A stretch of 34,532 nucleotides of DNA from Verrucomicrobiota bacterium (GTDB taxonomy: Bacteria > Verrucomicrobiota > Verrucomicrobiia > Opitutales > Opitutaceae). Below, piece after piece: positions 1 to 7,269 of this stretch. The position numbers and the translations under genes were made by a program. The notes under the pieces are model-generated. The model worked only from the letters and a program-made list of their open reading frames with translations. It did not search any database and had not been told where the DNA came from. The stretch covers positions 1 through 34,532 of the forward strand of contig JAEZDN010000066.1 in NCBI GenBank assembly GCA_023433275.1. The letters are read 5' to 3'. Within the stretch, counting starts at the first letter, position 1. The number at the start of each line of letters is the position of its first letter.

Positions 1-21
1 AGCCCGCCCTCACCCTCAGGT

Positions 22-56
22 AATTCATAACCCATAATTCCTAATTCATAATTCTT
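22..56 (+). repeat. AT-rich heptamer tandem repeat before the ABC ATPase gene
   Basis: Five consecutive 7-bp units read AATTCAT, AACCCAT, AATTCCT, AATTCAT and AATTCTT, ending 6 bp before the ATG at 63. The tract is strikingly AT-rich against its GC-rich surroundings. It belongs to the same positional class as the other heptamer tracts in this window: imperfect, about 35 bp long, directly 5' of a start codon. A period of 7 is not a multiple of 3, so it is not a coding repeat. Its function is unknown. Confidence 0.8.
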
Positions 57-62
57 CACCCC

Positions 63-770
63 ATGGACACTCCCTCCCTCATCAAACTCGAAGGCGTCAC
101 CAAGGTCTTCCTCACCGACGAAGTCGAAACCCACGCCCTCTCCGGGATCCACATGGACATCCGCAAGGGTGAGTACGTTTCCATCGCCGGTCCGTCCGGC
201 TGCGGCAAGTCGACGCTCCTCTCCATCCTCGGCCTCCTCGACACGCCCTCCGACGGCACCTACATCCTCAACGGCCGCCCCGTCCAGGGCCTCACGCTCC
301 CCGAGCGCGCCCGCATCCGCAACCGCGAGATCGGCTTCATTTTCCAGTCGTTCAACCTCATCGGCGACCTGACCGTCTATGAGAACGTCGAGCTCCCGCT
401 CACCTACCGCGGCATGCCCGCCAGCGAGCGCAAGCAACGCGTGACCGAGGCCCTCGAGAAGGTCGGCATGGGCCACCGCGCCAAGCACCTCCCCTCCCAG
501 CTCTCCGGCGGTCAACAGCAACGCGTCGCCGTCGCCCGCGCCCTCGCCGGCTCGCCCGCGGTGCTCCTCGCCGACGAACCGACCGGTAACCTCGATTCCA
601 AGAACGGCGACGCCGTGATGGAACTCCTCCGCAATCTCCACAAGAGCGGCTCCACGATCGTCATGGTCACCCACGACGCCCGCTTCGCCCGCAACGCCGA
701 CCGCACCATCCACGTCTTCGACGGCCGCGTCGTCGAGGAACAGATGGAATCCGACCCGACCCGCGTCTAG
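63..770 (+). CDS. ABC transporter ATP-binding protein, MacB/LolD type
   Basis: This 235-residue nucleotide-binding subunit would hydrolyse ATP on the cytoplasmic side to power a MacB/FtsX-type permease, the mechanotransmission class that exports substrates or moves lipoproteins rather than importing solutes. Visible motifs are Walker A GPSGCGKST (residues 43-51), Q-loop Gln95 in FQSFN, signature LSGGQQQR (147-154), Walker B VLLADE (167-172) with the following PTGNLDS, and the switch His204 in VTHD. Length and the LSGGQQQR signature are typical of the family. The two permease genes downstream on the same strand are the likely partners. The ATG follows the AT-rich heptamer tract within 6 bp, and no strong Shine-Dalgarno sequence is seen. 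The substrate cannot be inferred. Confidence 0.93.
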   Translation: MDTPSLIKLEGVTKVFLTDEVETHALSGIHMDIRKGEYVSIAGPSGCGKSTLLSILGLLDTPSDGTYILNGRPVQGLTLPERARIRNREIGFIFQSFNLIGDLTVYENVELPLTYRGMPASERKQRVTEALEKVGMGHRAKHLPSQLSGGQQQRVAVARALAGSPAVLLADEPTGNLDSKNGDAVMELLRNLHKSGSTIVMVTHDARFARNADRTIHVFDGRVVEEQMESDPTRV

Positions 771-778
771 CGCGCGGA

Positions 779-924
779 CAGCTGTCAGCATTCAGCTGTC
801 AGCCATCAGCCAAACCGTCCCAGTCCGGTACCACAGACTGGGACCGATCGTTCCGCTCAGCCGCGTACACCAATCAGTCCCCCCGGGCGACAAGCTGACC
901 GCTGAAGGCTGATCGCTGACCGCT
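779..924 (+). repeat. Inverted heptamer spacer before the first ABC permease
   Basis: The left arm (779-813) is five 7-bp units of form CAGCNNT (CAGCTGT, CAGCATT, CAGCTGT, CAGCCAT, CAGCCAA). The right arm (895-922) is four units of form CTGANNG, which read on the opposite strand as the same CAGC-type word, so the arms are inverted relative to each other. Between them is a separate hairpin with arms GTCCCAGTC (817-825) and GACTGGGAC (836-844). The right arm ends 13 bp before the ATG at 936. Related spacers follow at 3343 and 5839. Confidence 0.8.
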
Positions 925-935
925 TTTCCCTCCCC

Positions 936-3341
936 ATGCGCTACGCCCTCCGCTCTCTGCTCAAGGCCCCGGGCTTCACGTTCATCGCGCTGCTCACCCT
1001 GGCGCTCGGCATCGGCGTCAACTCGTCGATGTATTCCCTCATGAATACATTGATGTTCGCCTCTGCGCCCTTCCCGCGCCCCGAGTCGATCGTCAACGTC
1101 AACGGCCGCACGCCCCAGTCCGAGTTCCTCAACCTGTCGCTACCCGAGATCGAGGAACTACGCGCCCACCCCGCGGGCGCATTCTCCGTCATCGCCGCCC
1201 GCGGCGGCTCGATGGAGCCCGTCACGGTGGGCGACCAGCTCCCGGAACAGGTCCAGTGCACCATCGCCCACGCTGATCTTTTCCGCGTCCTCGAGACACC
1301 TCCGCTGCTCGGACGCCTTTTCACCGCCGACGAATGCGTCGCCGGCCGCGATTCGGTCGTGCTGCTCACCGCACAATTCTGGCGCGACAAGTTTGGCGCG
1401 CGCCCCGACGTCCTCGGCCAGACGCTCCGCATCGGCGGCCGCGTCTTCACCATCATCGGCGTCCTGCCCGATGCCTACAGCACGATGTTCGTCTTCGGCG
1501 AGTCCCGCTACTTCCGCCCGCTCGTTCCTTCCGAGGGACAACTCACCGACCGCAACCGCCGCGAATTCGCCGTGCTGGCGCGCCTCGCGCCGGACACCTC
1601 GATGCCCCGCGCCCTGGCCTTGCTCGCGCCACTTACGGAACGTTGGGCGAAGGATCACCCGACCGCGTACGAGGACGGTTACGGCCTGCGCCTGCAACTC
1701 GCCGGACGCGTCGGCGGCAGCGCCAACGTCACCATCCTCACCCTTCAACTCGGCCTCGCCGCCGCCATCCTCGCCCTCGCCTGCGCCAATCTCGCCAACC
1801 TCCAGATGGCCCGCGCCGTGGCCCGCGTCCGCGACCTCGCCATCCGCTCCGCCCTCGGCGCCAGCCGTTGGACGCTCATCCGCCAGCAACTCAATGAATC
1901 GCTGATCCTCGCCGTCGTGGGCGGTGGCCTCGGCCTCGTCGTCGCCCACTGGTGCAATGAACTCATCGGCCGCAATATCCGGCTCGGCCTCACCTCGACA
2001 CTCCACCTGCCCATCGACGGGCGCGTCCTCGCCTACACTGCCGGCGTTTCCATCCTCGCCGGCATCGGCTTTGGCCTCATTCCCGCCATCCTCGCTTCCC
2101 GCACCGACGTCAACGAGGCGCTGAAACAACAGGGCCGCGGCTCGACCGGCGGACGCGGTCAGGGTTGGATCCGCCGCGTCCTGGTCGTCGGCCAGGTCGC
2201 GCTCTCCGTCACGCTCCTCTCCGTCGCCGGCCTGATGATCCAGGGCCTCAACCGCACCATCAACTTCCGCCCCACGTGGGATAGCGAACGCATCCTCACC
2301 GCCAACCTCCAGGTCGACGAATCCGACTACCCGGTCGAAAAGCGCCGCACCCTCTACGACGCGCTGCTCGTTCGCCTGGCCCGGATTCCGGGCGTCGAAG
2401 CGGTGACCCTCGCCAACCGCCTGCCGACCGGCCAGGGCGGCGGTCCGGCCGACATTTTCATCGAGGGACAGGACAGCTCCGCCAAGAATCTCCCCAAGAG
2501 CCTGAGTTACCTCGTGACCTCCGGCTATTTCAACACGCTCGGCATCCGCCTCCTCGAGGGCCGGACCTTCGCCGCGAACGTTTCACCCGACTCGCCCGAC
2601 CAGATCGTGATCAACCAGTCGCTCGCCCGCCACTTCTGGCCCGGCGAAAGCCCGCTCGGCAAACGCCTCGGCACCCGCGCTCCCGACGGCAGCGTGGTCC
2701 TGCGTGAAATCATCGGCGTCGTCGCCGACGCCGCGGACGCCATTCAATTCACCACGCCGACCACCCACTTTCAGTTCTACTCCAATCTCACGCACCAGCC
2801 GTGGGCGTATTTCCATATCGCGATCCGCGGCGAAAATCCCGCCCGTCTCGGCCAGGACCTGCGCCGCGCCGTCGCCGACGTCGCGCCCGACCTGGCGGCG
2901 CGCTTCGTCTGGACGCTGGAGGACATGCGTGATCAGTTCCTCCACAATCTCCTCGTGATTAATGGCGTCCTCCTCGCCTTTGCCCTCCTCGGTCTGGCGC
3001 TCGCCGCGATCGGGCTCTACGGCATCGTCGCCAACAACGTCGGCCAGCGCATGACCGAGTTCGGCATCCGCCTGGCGCTCGGCGCGAGCGGCTCGGACGT
3101 CCTGCGCATCGTCCTGAGGCAAAGTCTCGTCCTTACGCTGATCGGCCTCGGCCTCGGCGTGCTGGGTTCCTTCGGCCTCAGTGTGGTGCTCCGCCAGGGC
3201 CTCGGCCCGATGATCGCCCAGAACAATCTCATCCTCGCCGGCACGAGCGCCGTCATTCTCCTCGTCGCCCTCATCGCCGCCTGGTTCCCCGCCCGCCGCG
3301 CCACCACCGCCGACCCGATCGCGGCGTTGCGCGCCGAATAG
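936..3341 (+). CDS. ABC transporter permease, duplicated MacB/FtsX (ADOP) type
   Basis: This 801-residue inner-membrane permease carries the MacB unit twice in one chain, the architecture of the acidobacterial duplicated orphan permease (ADOP) family. About eight membrane segments are visible near residues 15-37, 265-290, 322-345, 365-388, 413-434, 673-699, 728-750 and 765-785, with two large periplasmic domains (about 40-260 and 440-665). Family hallmarks are ALGIGVN near the start, RDLAIRSALGASR at 299-311, FGIRLALGAS at 709-718 and a C-terminal PARRATTADP. The ATG at 936 puts the expected MRYALRSLLK at residue 1. ADOP genes usually lack an adjacent ATPase; here one lies upstream and could energise this protein, the next one, or both. 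The gene is paralogous to its downstream neighbour. The substrate is unknown. Confidence 0.9.
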   Translation: MRYALRSLLKAPGFTFIALLTLALGIGVNSSMYSLMNTLMFASAPFPRPESIVNVNGRTPQSEFLNLSLPEIEELRAHPAGAFSVIAARGGSMEPVTVGDQLPEQVQCTIAHADLFRVLETPPLLGRLFTADECVAGRDSVVLLTAQFWRDKFGARPDVLGQTLRIGGRVFTIIGVLPDAYSTMFVFGESRYFRPLVPSEGQLTDRNRREFAVLARLAPDTSMPRALALLAPLTERWAKDHPTAYEDGYGLRLQLAGRVGGSANVTILTLQLGLAAAILALACANLANLQMARAVARVRDLAIRSALGASRWTLIRQQLNESLILAVVGGGLGLVVAHWCNELIGRNIRLGLTSTLHLPIDGRVLAYTAGVSILAGIGFGLIPAILASRTDVNEALKQQGRGSTGGRGQGWIRRVLVVGQVALSVTLLSVAGLMIQGLNRTINFRPTWDSERILTANLQVDESDYPVEKRRTLYDALLVRLARIPGVEAVTLANRLPTGQGGGPADIFIEGQDSSAKNLPKSLSYLVTSGYFNTLGIRLLEGRTFAANVSPDSPDQIVINQSLARHFWPGESPLGKRLGTRAPDGSVVLREIIGVVADAADAIQFTTPTTHFQFYSNLTHQPWAYFHIAIRGENPARLGQDLRRAVADVAPDLAARFVWTLEDMRDQFLHNLLVINGVLLAFALLGLALAAIGLYGIVANNVGQRMTEFGIRLALGASGSDVLRIVLRQSLVLTLIGLGLGVLGSFGLSVVLRQGLGPMIAQNNLILAGTSAVILLVALIAAWFPARRATTADPIAALRAE

Positions 3342-3342
3342 C

Positions 3343-3417
3343 CATCAGCTTTCAGCATTCAGCTCTCAGCCAACACTTCTCCTAAATTCCTGACCGCTGA
3401 TCGCTGACCGCTGACCG
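3343..3417 (+). repeat. Inverted heptamer spacer between the two ABC permeases
   Basis: The left arm (3343-3370) is four 7-bp units ending in CAGC (CATCAGC, TTTCAGC, ATTCAGC, TCTCAGC). The right arm (3390-3417) is CTGACCG, CTGATCG, CTGACCG, CTGACCG, the inverted form of the same word. The whole 87-bp spacer differs from the one at 5838-5924 at only six positions by direct comparison. It begins 2 bp after the permease stop and ends 11 bp before the next ATG. Confidence 0.85.
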
Positions 3418-3428
3418 CTCCTTTTCCC

Positions 3429-5837
3429 ATGCGCTTCGCCCTCCGCTCCCTCCTCAAGACCCCGGGATTCACCGTCATCGCCCTGATCACCCTGGCGCTC
3501 GGCATCGGCGTCAACACGTCGATGTTCAGCCTCGTGGACGCGTTGCTGTTCAAGGCCGCGCCCTTCCCCGAGCCCGATCGCTTGGCCATGTTGCAGCGCG
3601 TCACCCGCCAGGAGCGAGACACCGGCTTCTCCGCCCTCGAGCTCCGGGAAATGCGGGAAAACTCAACCGCCTTCACGAACGATTTCATTTTCACCCGCGA
3701 CTTCTCCGCCGTCGCCGACGCCGGCCAGCCCGCGGAGCGACTCAACGGCATCTTCAGCGACGCCGGGCTCTTTACCACCCTCGGCATCCAGCCCCAGCTC
3801 GGCCGCCCCTTCACCGCCGAGGAAACCCAGCCCGGCAAGGACCAGGTTCTCCTTCTCGCCCACAGCCACTGGCAACAGCGCTACGGCGGCGATCCCGCCG
3901 TCATCGGGCGCGTGCTGCGCGTCGACGGCGTCCCCCACACCATCATCGGGGTCATGCCAGCCGCGCTCGAATACCGCTTTCTGTGGGGCGACGCCGCCTA
4001 CTGGCGTCCGCTCGCGTTCACCCCTGACCAACTCACGAACCGCAACACACGAATCTTCAACCTCGTCGGCCGGCTCCAGCCGGGGCGCAACGTGAAGCAA
4101 GCCGCCACCGAACTGGCGCCCCTGGCGCACGCGTGGGAAAAGGATCACCCCCAGGACTATGCCGGCATGCGTTTTGAAGCCGCCCCGCTGCACGAGGCGC
4201 TCATGGACGGTGAAAGCCGAAAGATTTCGTGGATGTTGCTCGGCCTCTCCGGCTTCGTGCTCCTGATCGCCTGCGCAAACCTCGCCAATCTGCAGCTCGC
4301 TCGCGCCACCAGCTCCGTGCGCGATTTCGCCATCCGCGCCGCCCTGGGCGCTTCGCGGGCCCGCCTCATCGGGCAACAACTCACCGAATGTGTTCTCCTC
4401 GCCGTCGTCGGCGGCGGACTGGGCATCCTGCTCGCCCTTTGGATCAACAGCCTGCTCGAGGCCAACATCCGCCTCGGCGATCGCACAGGCGTCATGCAGC
4501 TTCCGATCGACGGACGCGTCCTCCTCCTGACGGTCGCCGCTTCCCTTCTCACCGGCATCATTTTCGGCATCGTACCCGCCTGGCTGGCTTCGCGCACCGA
4601 TGTCGTCGGCACCCTCAAGTCCCAAGGCCGCGGCACCACCTCCGCCCGCAGCCATCACCACCTGCGCCACGTCTTGGTCGTGGGCGAGGTAACGCTGGCT
4701 CTCATCCTGCTCGGCGGCGCCGGCATGATGCAACGTGGCTTCGATCGCCTGCTCGGCCTGAATCCCGGTTGGGACACCAAGCACGTGCTCACCGGTGTGC
4801 TGCCCATGCCCGAACAGCGTTACGACACACCCCAGAAGCGGCTCGAGTTCTTCCGCAGCATCGAGCGGCGCCTGACCGCACTGCCCGGCGTGGAGCATGT
4901 CGCCCTCGCGACCGCGCTTCCCTTGTGGCACTACGGCAACGCCCGACCGATCACCAGCGAGTCCCTCGCTGGCGTCGACTCCGCCAACCTGCCCCGCGCG
5001 AGCCACGTGATGATCACATCGTCCTACTTCGATACGCTCGGCATCAAGCTCGTCGATGGCCGCGCGTTTGCCCCTGACGTGAAGCCCGGCGACGCCGAGC
5101 AGGTCGTCATCAACGAGGCGCTCGCGAAGCAATTATGGCCCGGACAAAGTGCCCTCGGCCAACGCATCGGCTCCGTCAACAGCGACGGCACGCGTTGGGC
5201 GGAGGTCATCGGCGTGGTCCGCAGCGCCGAGTCCGCCGCTGCCTTCACCAATCCGCCCACACCCTTCCATCTCTATCGCTCCGTCGCCCATGAGCCCTGG
5301 ACCTGGATCCGCTTTGCCGTGCGCAGCGAGAATCCCGCGACGCTGCTCGACAGCGTGCGCCGCGCGGTCGCGGAAGTGGATCCCGATCTGCCCGCTGACC
5401 AACTCATGACCGTCGACCAGTTCGTCGACCGCCAGCAGCACAATCTCGTGATCGTGGCCCAGCTCCTCACGGGCTTCGCCGGACTCGGCCTCGTGCTCGC
5501 CGCCGTCGGCCTGTACGGCGTGATTTCCAACATCGTCGCCCAGCGCACGAGCGAGTTCGGGATCCGCCTCGCCCTCGGGGCCAAGACCGGCGACGTCCTC
5601 ACACTCGTCCTTGGCCGCGGCCTCCTCCTGACAGTTGTCGGCCTCCTCCTCGGCGTTGCCGGCGCGTATGGCCTCGGCCGTTTCCTCGCCTCGTTCATGC
5701 CGCGCATGATCGCCACCGATCCCGTGGCTCTCGCGGGAACATCGATCATCCTCTTCCTCGTTGCCGCCCTCGCCTGCTGGCTCCCCGCCCGACGGGCCAC
5801 CAAGGTGGACCCGCTGACGGCGCTGCGCGCCGAATAG
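3429..5837 (+). CDS. ABC transporter permease, duplicated MacB/FtsX (ADOP) type, second copy
   Basis: This 802-residue permease is a paralogue of the preceding gene with the same architecture: a first membrane segment in the N-terminal 40 residues, a periplasmic domain, three FtsX-type segments, a second periplasmic domain, then a final FtsX bundle. Shared hallmarks include MRFALRSLLKTPGF at the N terminus, ALGIGVNTSM, RDFAIRAALGASR, FGIRLALGAK and a C-terminal PARRATKVDPLTALRAE. The N-terminal 40 residues and the conserved FtsX loops match the first copy closely, while the periplasmic domains have diverged. This suggests an old tandem duplication with specialised substrate contacts, or two halves of a heteromer sharing one ATPase. 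Start and stop contexts mirror the first copy, including the final LRAE. Confidence 0.9.
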   Translation: MRFALRSLLKTPGFTVIALITLALGIGVNTSMFSLVDALLFKAAPFPEPDRLAMLQRVTRQERDTGFSALELREMRENSTAFTNDFIFTRDFSAVADAGQPAERLNGIFSDAGLFTTLGIQPQLGRPFTAEETQPGKDQVLLLAHSHWQQRYGGDPAVIGRVLRVDGVPHTIIGVMPAALEYRFLWGDAAYWRPLAFTPDQLTNRNTRIFNLVGRLQPGRNVKQAATELAPLAHAWEKDHPQDYAGMRFEAAPLHEALMDGESRKISWMLLGLSGFVLLIACANLANLQLARATSSVRDFAIRAALGASRARLIGQQLTECVLLAVVGGGLGILLALWINSLLEANIRLGDRTGVMQLPIDGRVLLLTVAASLLTGIIFGIVPAWLASRTDVVGTLKSQGRGTTSARSHHHLRHVLVVGEVTLALILLGGAGMMQRGFDRLLGLNPGWDTKHVLTGVLPMPEQRYDTPQKRLEFFRSIERRLTALPGVEHVALATALPLWHYGNARPITSESLAGVDSANLPRASHVMITSSYFDTLGIKLVDGRAFAPDVKPGDAEQVVINEALAKQLWPGQSALGQRIGSVNSDGTRWAEVIGVVRSAESAAAFTNPPTPFHLYRSVAHEPWTWIRFAVRSENPATLLDSVRRAVAEVDPDLPADQLMTVDQFVDRQQHNLVIVAQLLTGFAGLGLVLAAVGLYGVISNIVAQRTSEFGIRLALGAKTGDVLTLVLGRGLLLTVVGLLLGVAGAYGLGRFLASFMPRMIATDPVALAGTSIILFLVAALACWLPARRATKVDPLTALRAE

Positions 5838-5838
5838 C

Positions 5839-5913
5839 CATCAGCTTTCAGCATTCAGCTCTCAGCCGATCCGTCTCCCAAATTCCTGACCGCTGATCGC
5901 TGACAGCTGACCG
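5839..5913 (+). repeat. Inverted heptamer spacer before the propeller protein gene
   Basis: This copy of the spacer at 3343 has left-arm units CATCAGC, TTTCAGC, ATTCAGC, TCTCAGC (5839-5866) and right-arm units CTGACCG, CTGATCG, CTGACAG, CTGACCG (5886-5913). It ends 11 bp before the ATG of a gene unrelated to the permeases, so the spacer is not simply the 5' end of a permease gene. A tandem duplication of 'permease plus 3' spacer' would place it here. Confidence 0.85.
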
Positions 5914-5924
5914 CTCCTTTTCCC

Positions 5925-7190
5925 ATGCGCACCCTGGTTCTCAGCCTGCTTCCGCTAACCCTGGGCACGACCCCTCTTCTCACCGCCCCCAAGCACGCGC
6001 TCCTTCTCCGTGAGGCTGGCGCCGCCGCCCAGGGAGGCGACCTGCCCACGGCCCTCGCCAGGCTCGAGGAGGCCGCCGTCCTCCGGCCCGATTACCCGCG
6101 CATCCAACTCAACCTCGCCCGCGTCCACGCCGCCCTCAACCAGCCCGCTCCGGCCCTCGCCTCCCTCGACCGCTTGGCCGGGATGGGCCTCAAGATGGAC
6201 GTCGCTGCCGACCCGGGTCTCGCCACGCTGAAAGACGCACCTGGATTCCAAACCGTCGCCGCGCGCCTCGCCGCCGGACCCGCGCCCACCGAATCGCGTG
6301 ACGCCACCGCCTTAGAACTGACGGGCGTCACGGGCATCATCGAAAGCACCTTGCTCGATCCGGCCACCGGCACTTGGTACTTCAACGACGTGCGCAACCG
6401 CTGCATCTGGAAACGCACCGCCAACGGCTCGCTCGAGAAATATACGTCCGATGCCGACTCCCTCGACGGCGTGTTCAAGCTCACACTCTCCGCCGACGGC
6501 AAGACCCTCTGGGCCGCCACGTCGTCGCTGGACGTGATGACCGGCCCCGACGCCGAGGACGGCAAACGCGCCGCCCTCGTCGCCATTGATTTCGCCACCG
6601 GACGCGTCCGCGCCCGCTTTCCCGTGCCCGACGATGGCAAGAAGCACCTGCTCGGCGATTTCGTGCTCGTGGCCGACGGTTCGCTTTACGCGACCGATTC
6701 ATTCTCCCCCGTGATTTGGCGCCTCCCCGCCGGCAGCACCGCGCTGGAACCTTGGGTCGAAAGCGACGAGTTCCTCAGCCTGCAGGGCATTACTTTCAGT
6801 GAAGACGGCAAATCTCTTTACGTCGCCGACTACGCCAACGGCATCTGGCGCATCGATACGGCTACCAAGACCCCATCCCTTCTCCGCGCTCCGGCCAACG
6901 CCACCTTCTTCGGCATCGACGGCCTCTACACCATCCCCGGCGGGATCCTCGCCGTGCAAAACGGCGTGAACCCCCAGCGCGTACTTCGCATCGAGCCCGC
7001 TGTCTCCGGCCCTTCCGTCACGCGCGTCGTCGCCATGGGCCAGCCCGCCATGGACGACCTCGCTCTGGGCCATACCTCGAAAGACCGCTTCCACTTCGTC
7101 GGCAACAGCGGCTGGGCACTCTTCGACCCGCTCCCGGCAACTCCACCCGCCCCGCGCCCCGTCACGATCCATTCCATTCCCTTGAAGTAG
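5925..7190 (+). CDS. Exported TPR-like / SMP-30-type beta-propeller protein
   Basis: This 421-residue protein has an N-terminal hydrophobic stretch (about 1-20) that looks like a signal peptide. A helical segment resembling one or two TPR units follows (about 22-90, with ALARLEEAAVLRPDYPRI and LNLARVHAAL). Residues 110-405 carry repeated propeller-blade signatures such as FSEDGKSLYVADYANGIWRI, LSADGKTLWAAT and DGSLYATDSFSPVIWRL, typical of SMP-30/NHL-type six-bladed propellers. The role may be binding or a lactonase-like activity; no catalytic set can be assigned with confidence. It is preceded by the same spacer as the second permease, so it could be co-transcribed with the transporter. The TAG stop is part of a REP-like palindrome. 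Confidence 0.75.
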   Translation: MRTLVLSLLPLTLGTTPLLTAPKHALLLREAGAAAQGGDLPTALARLEEAAVLRPDYPRIQLNLARVHAALNQPAPALASLDRLAGMGLKMDVAADPGLATLKDAPGFQTVAARLAAGPAPTESRDATALELTGVTGIIESTLLDPATGTWYFNDVRNRCIWKRTANGSLEKYTSDADSLDGVFKLTLSADGKTLWAATSSLDVMTGPDAEDGKRAALVAIDFATGRVRARFPVPDDGKKHLLGDFVLVADGSLYATDSFSPVIWRLPAGSTALEPWVESDEFLSLQGITFSEDGKSLYVADYANGIWRIDTATKTPSLLRAPANATFFGIDGLYTIPGGILAVQNGVNPQRVLRIEPAVSGPSVTRVVAMGQPAMDDLALGHTSKDRFHFVGNSGWALFDPLPATPPAPRPVTIHSIPLK

Positions 7191-7250
7191 GAGCGCAGTC
7201 GCGCTGCGCCCTCGAACGCATCATCCCGCGTGAAGGGCGCACGCCAGTTG
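7187..7250. repeat. REP-like palindrome supplying the stop codon
   Basis: The sequence GTAGGAGCGCAG followed by TCGCGCTGCGCCC (7187-7211) forms a GGAGCGCAG/CTGCGCC-type stem. A decayed inverted partner, GGGCGCACGCCAGTTG, follows at 7235-7250. The TAG at 7188-7190, inside the conserved GTAGG head of the element, is the stop codon of the upstream propeller gene. Confidence 0.7.
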
Positions 7251-7269
7251 CATCAAACGCCCGGCCCCA

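Noticed and set aside
3663..5132. A minus-strand open frame of 489 codons opposite the second permease
   Set aside because: It is a shadow frame with no motifs; the permease hallmarks lie on the plus strand.
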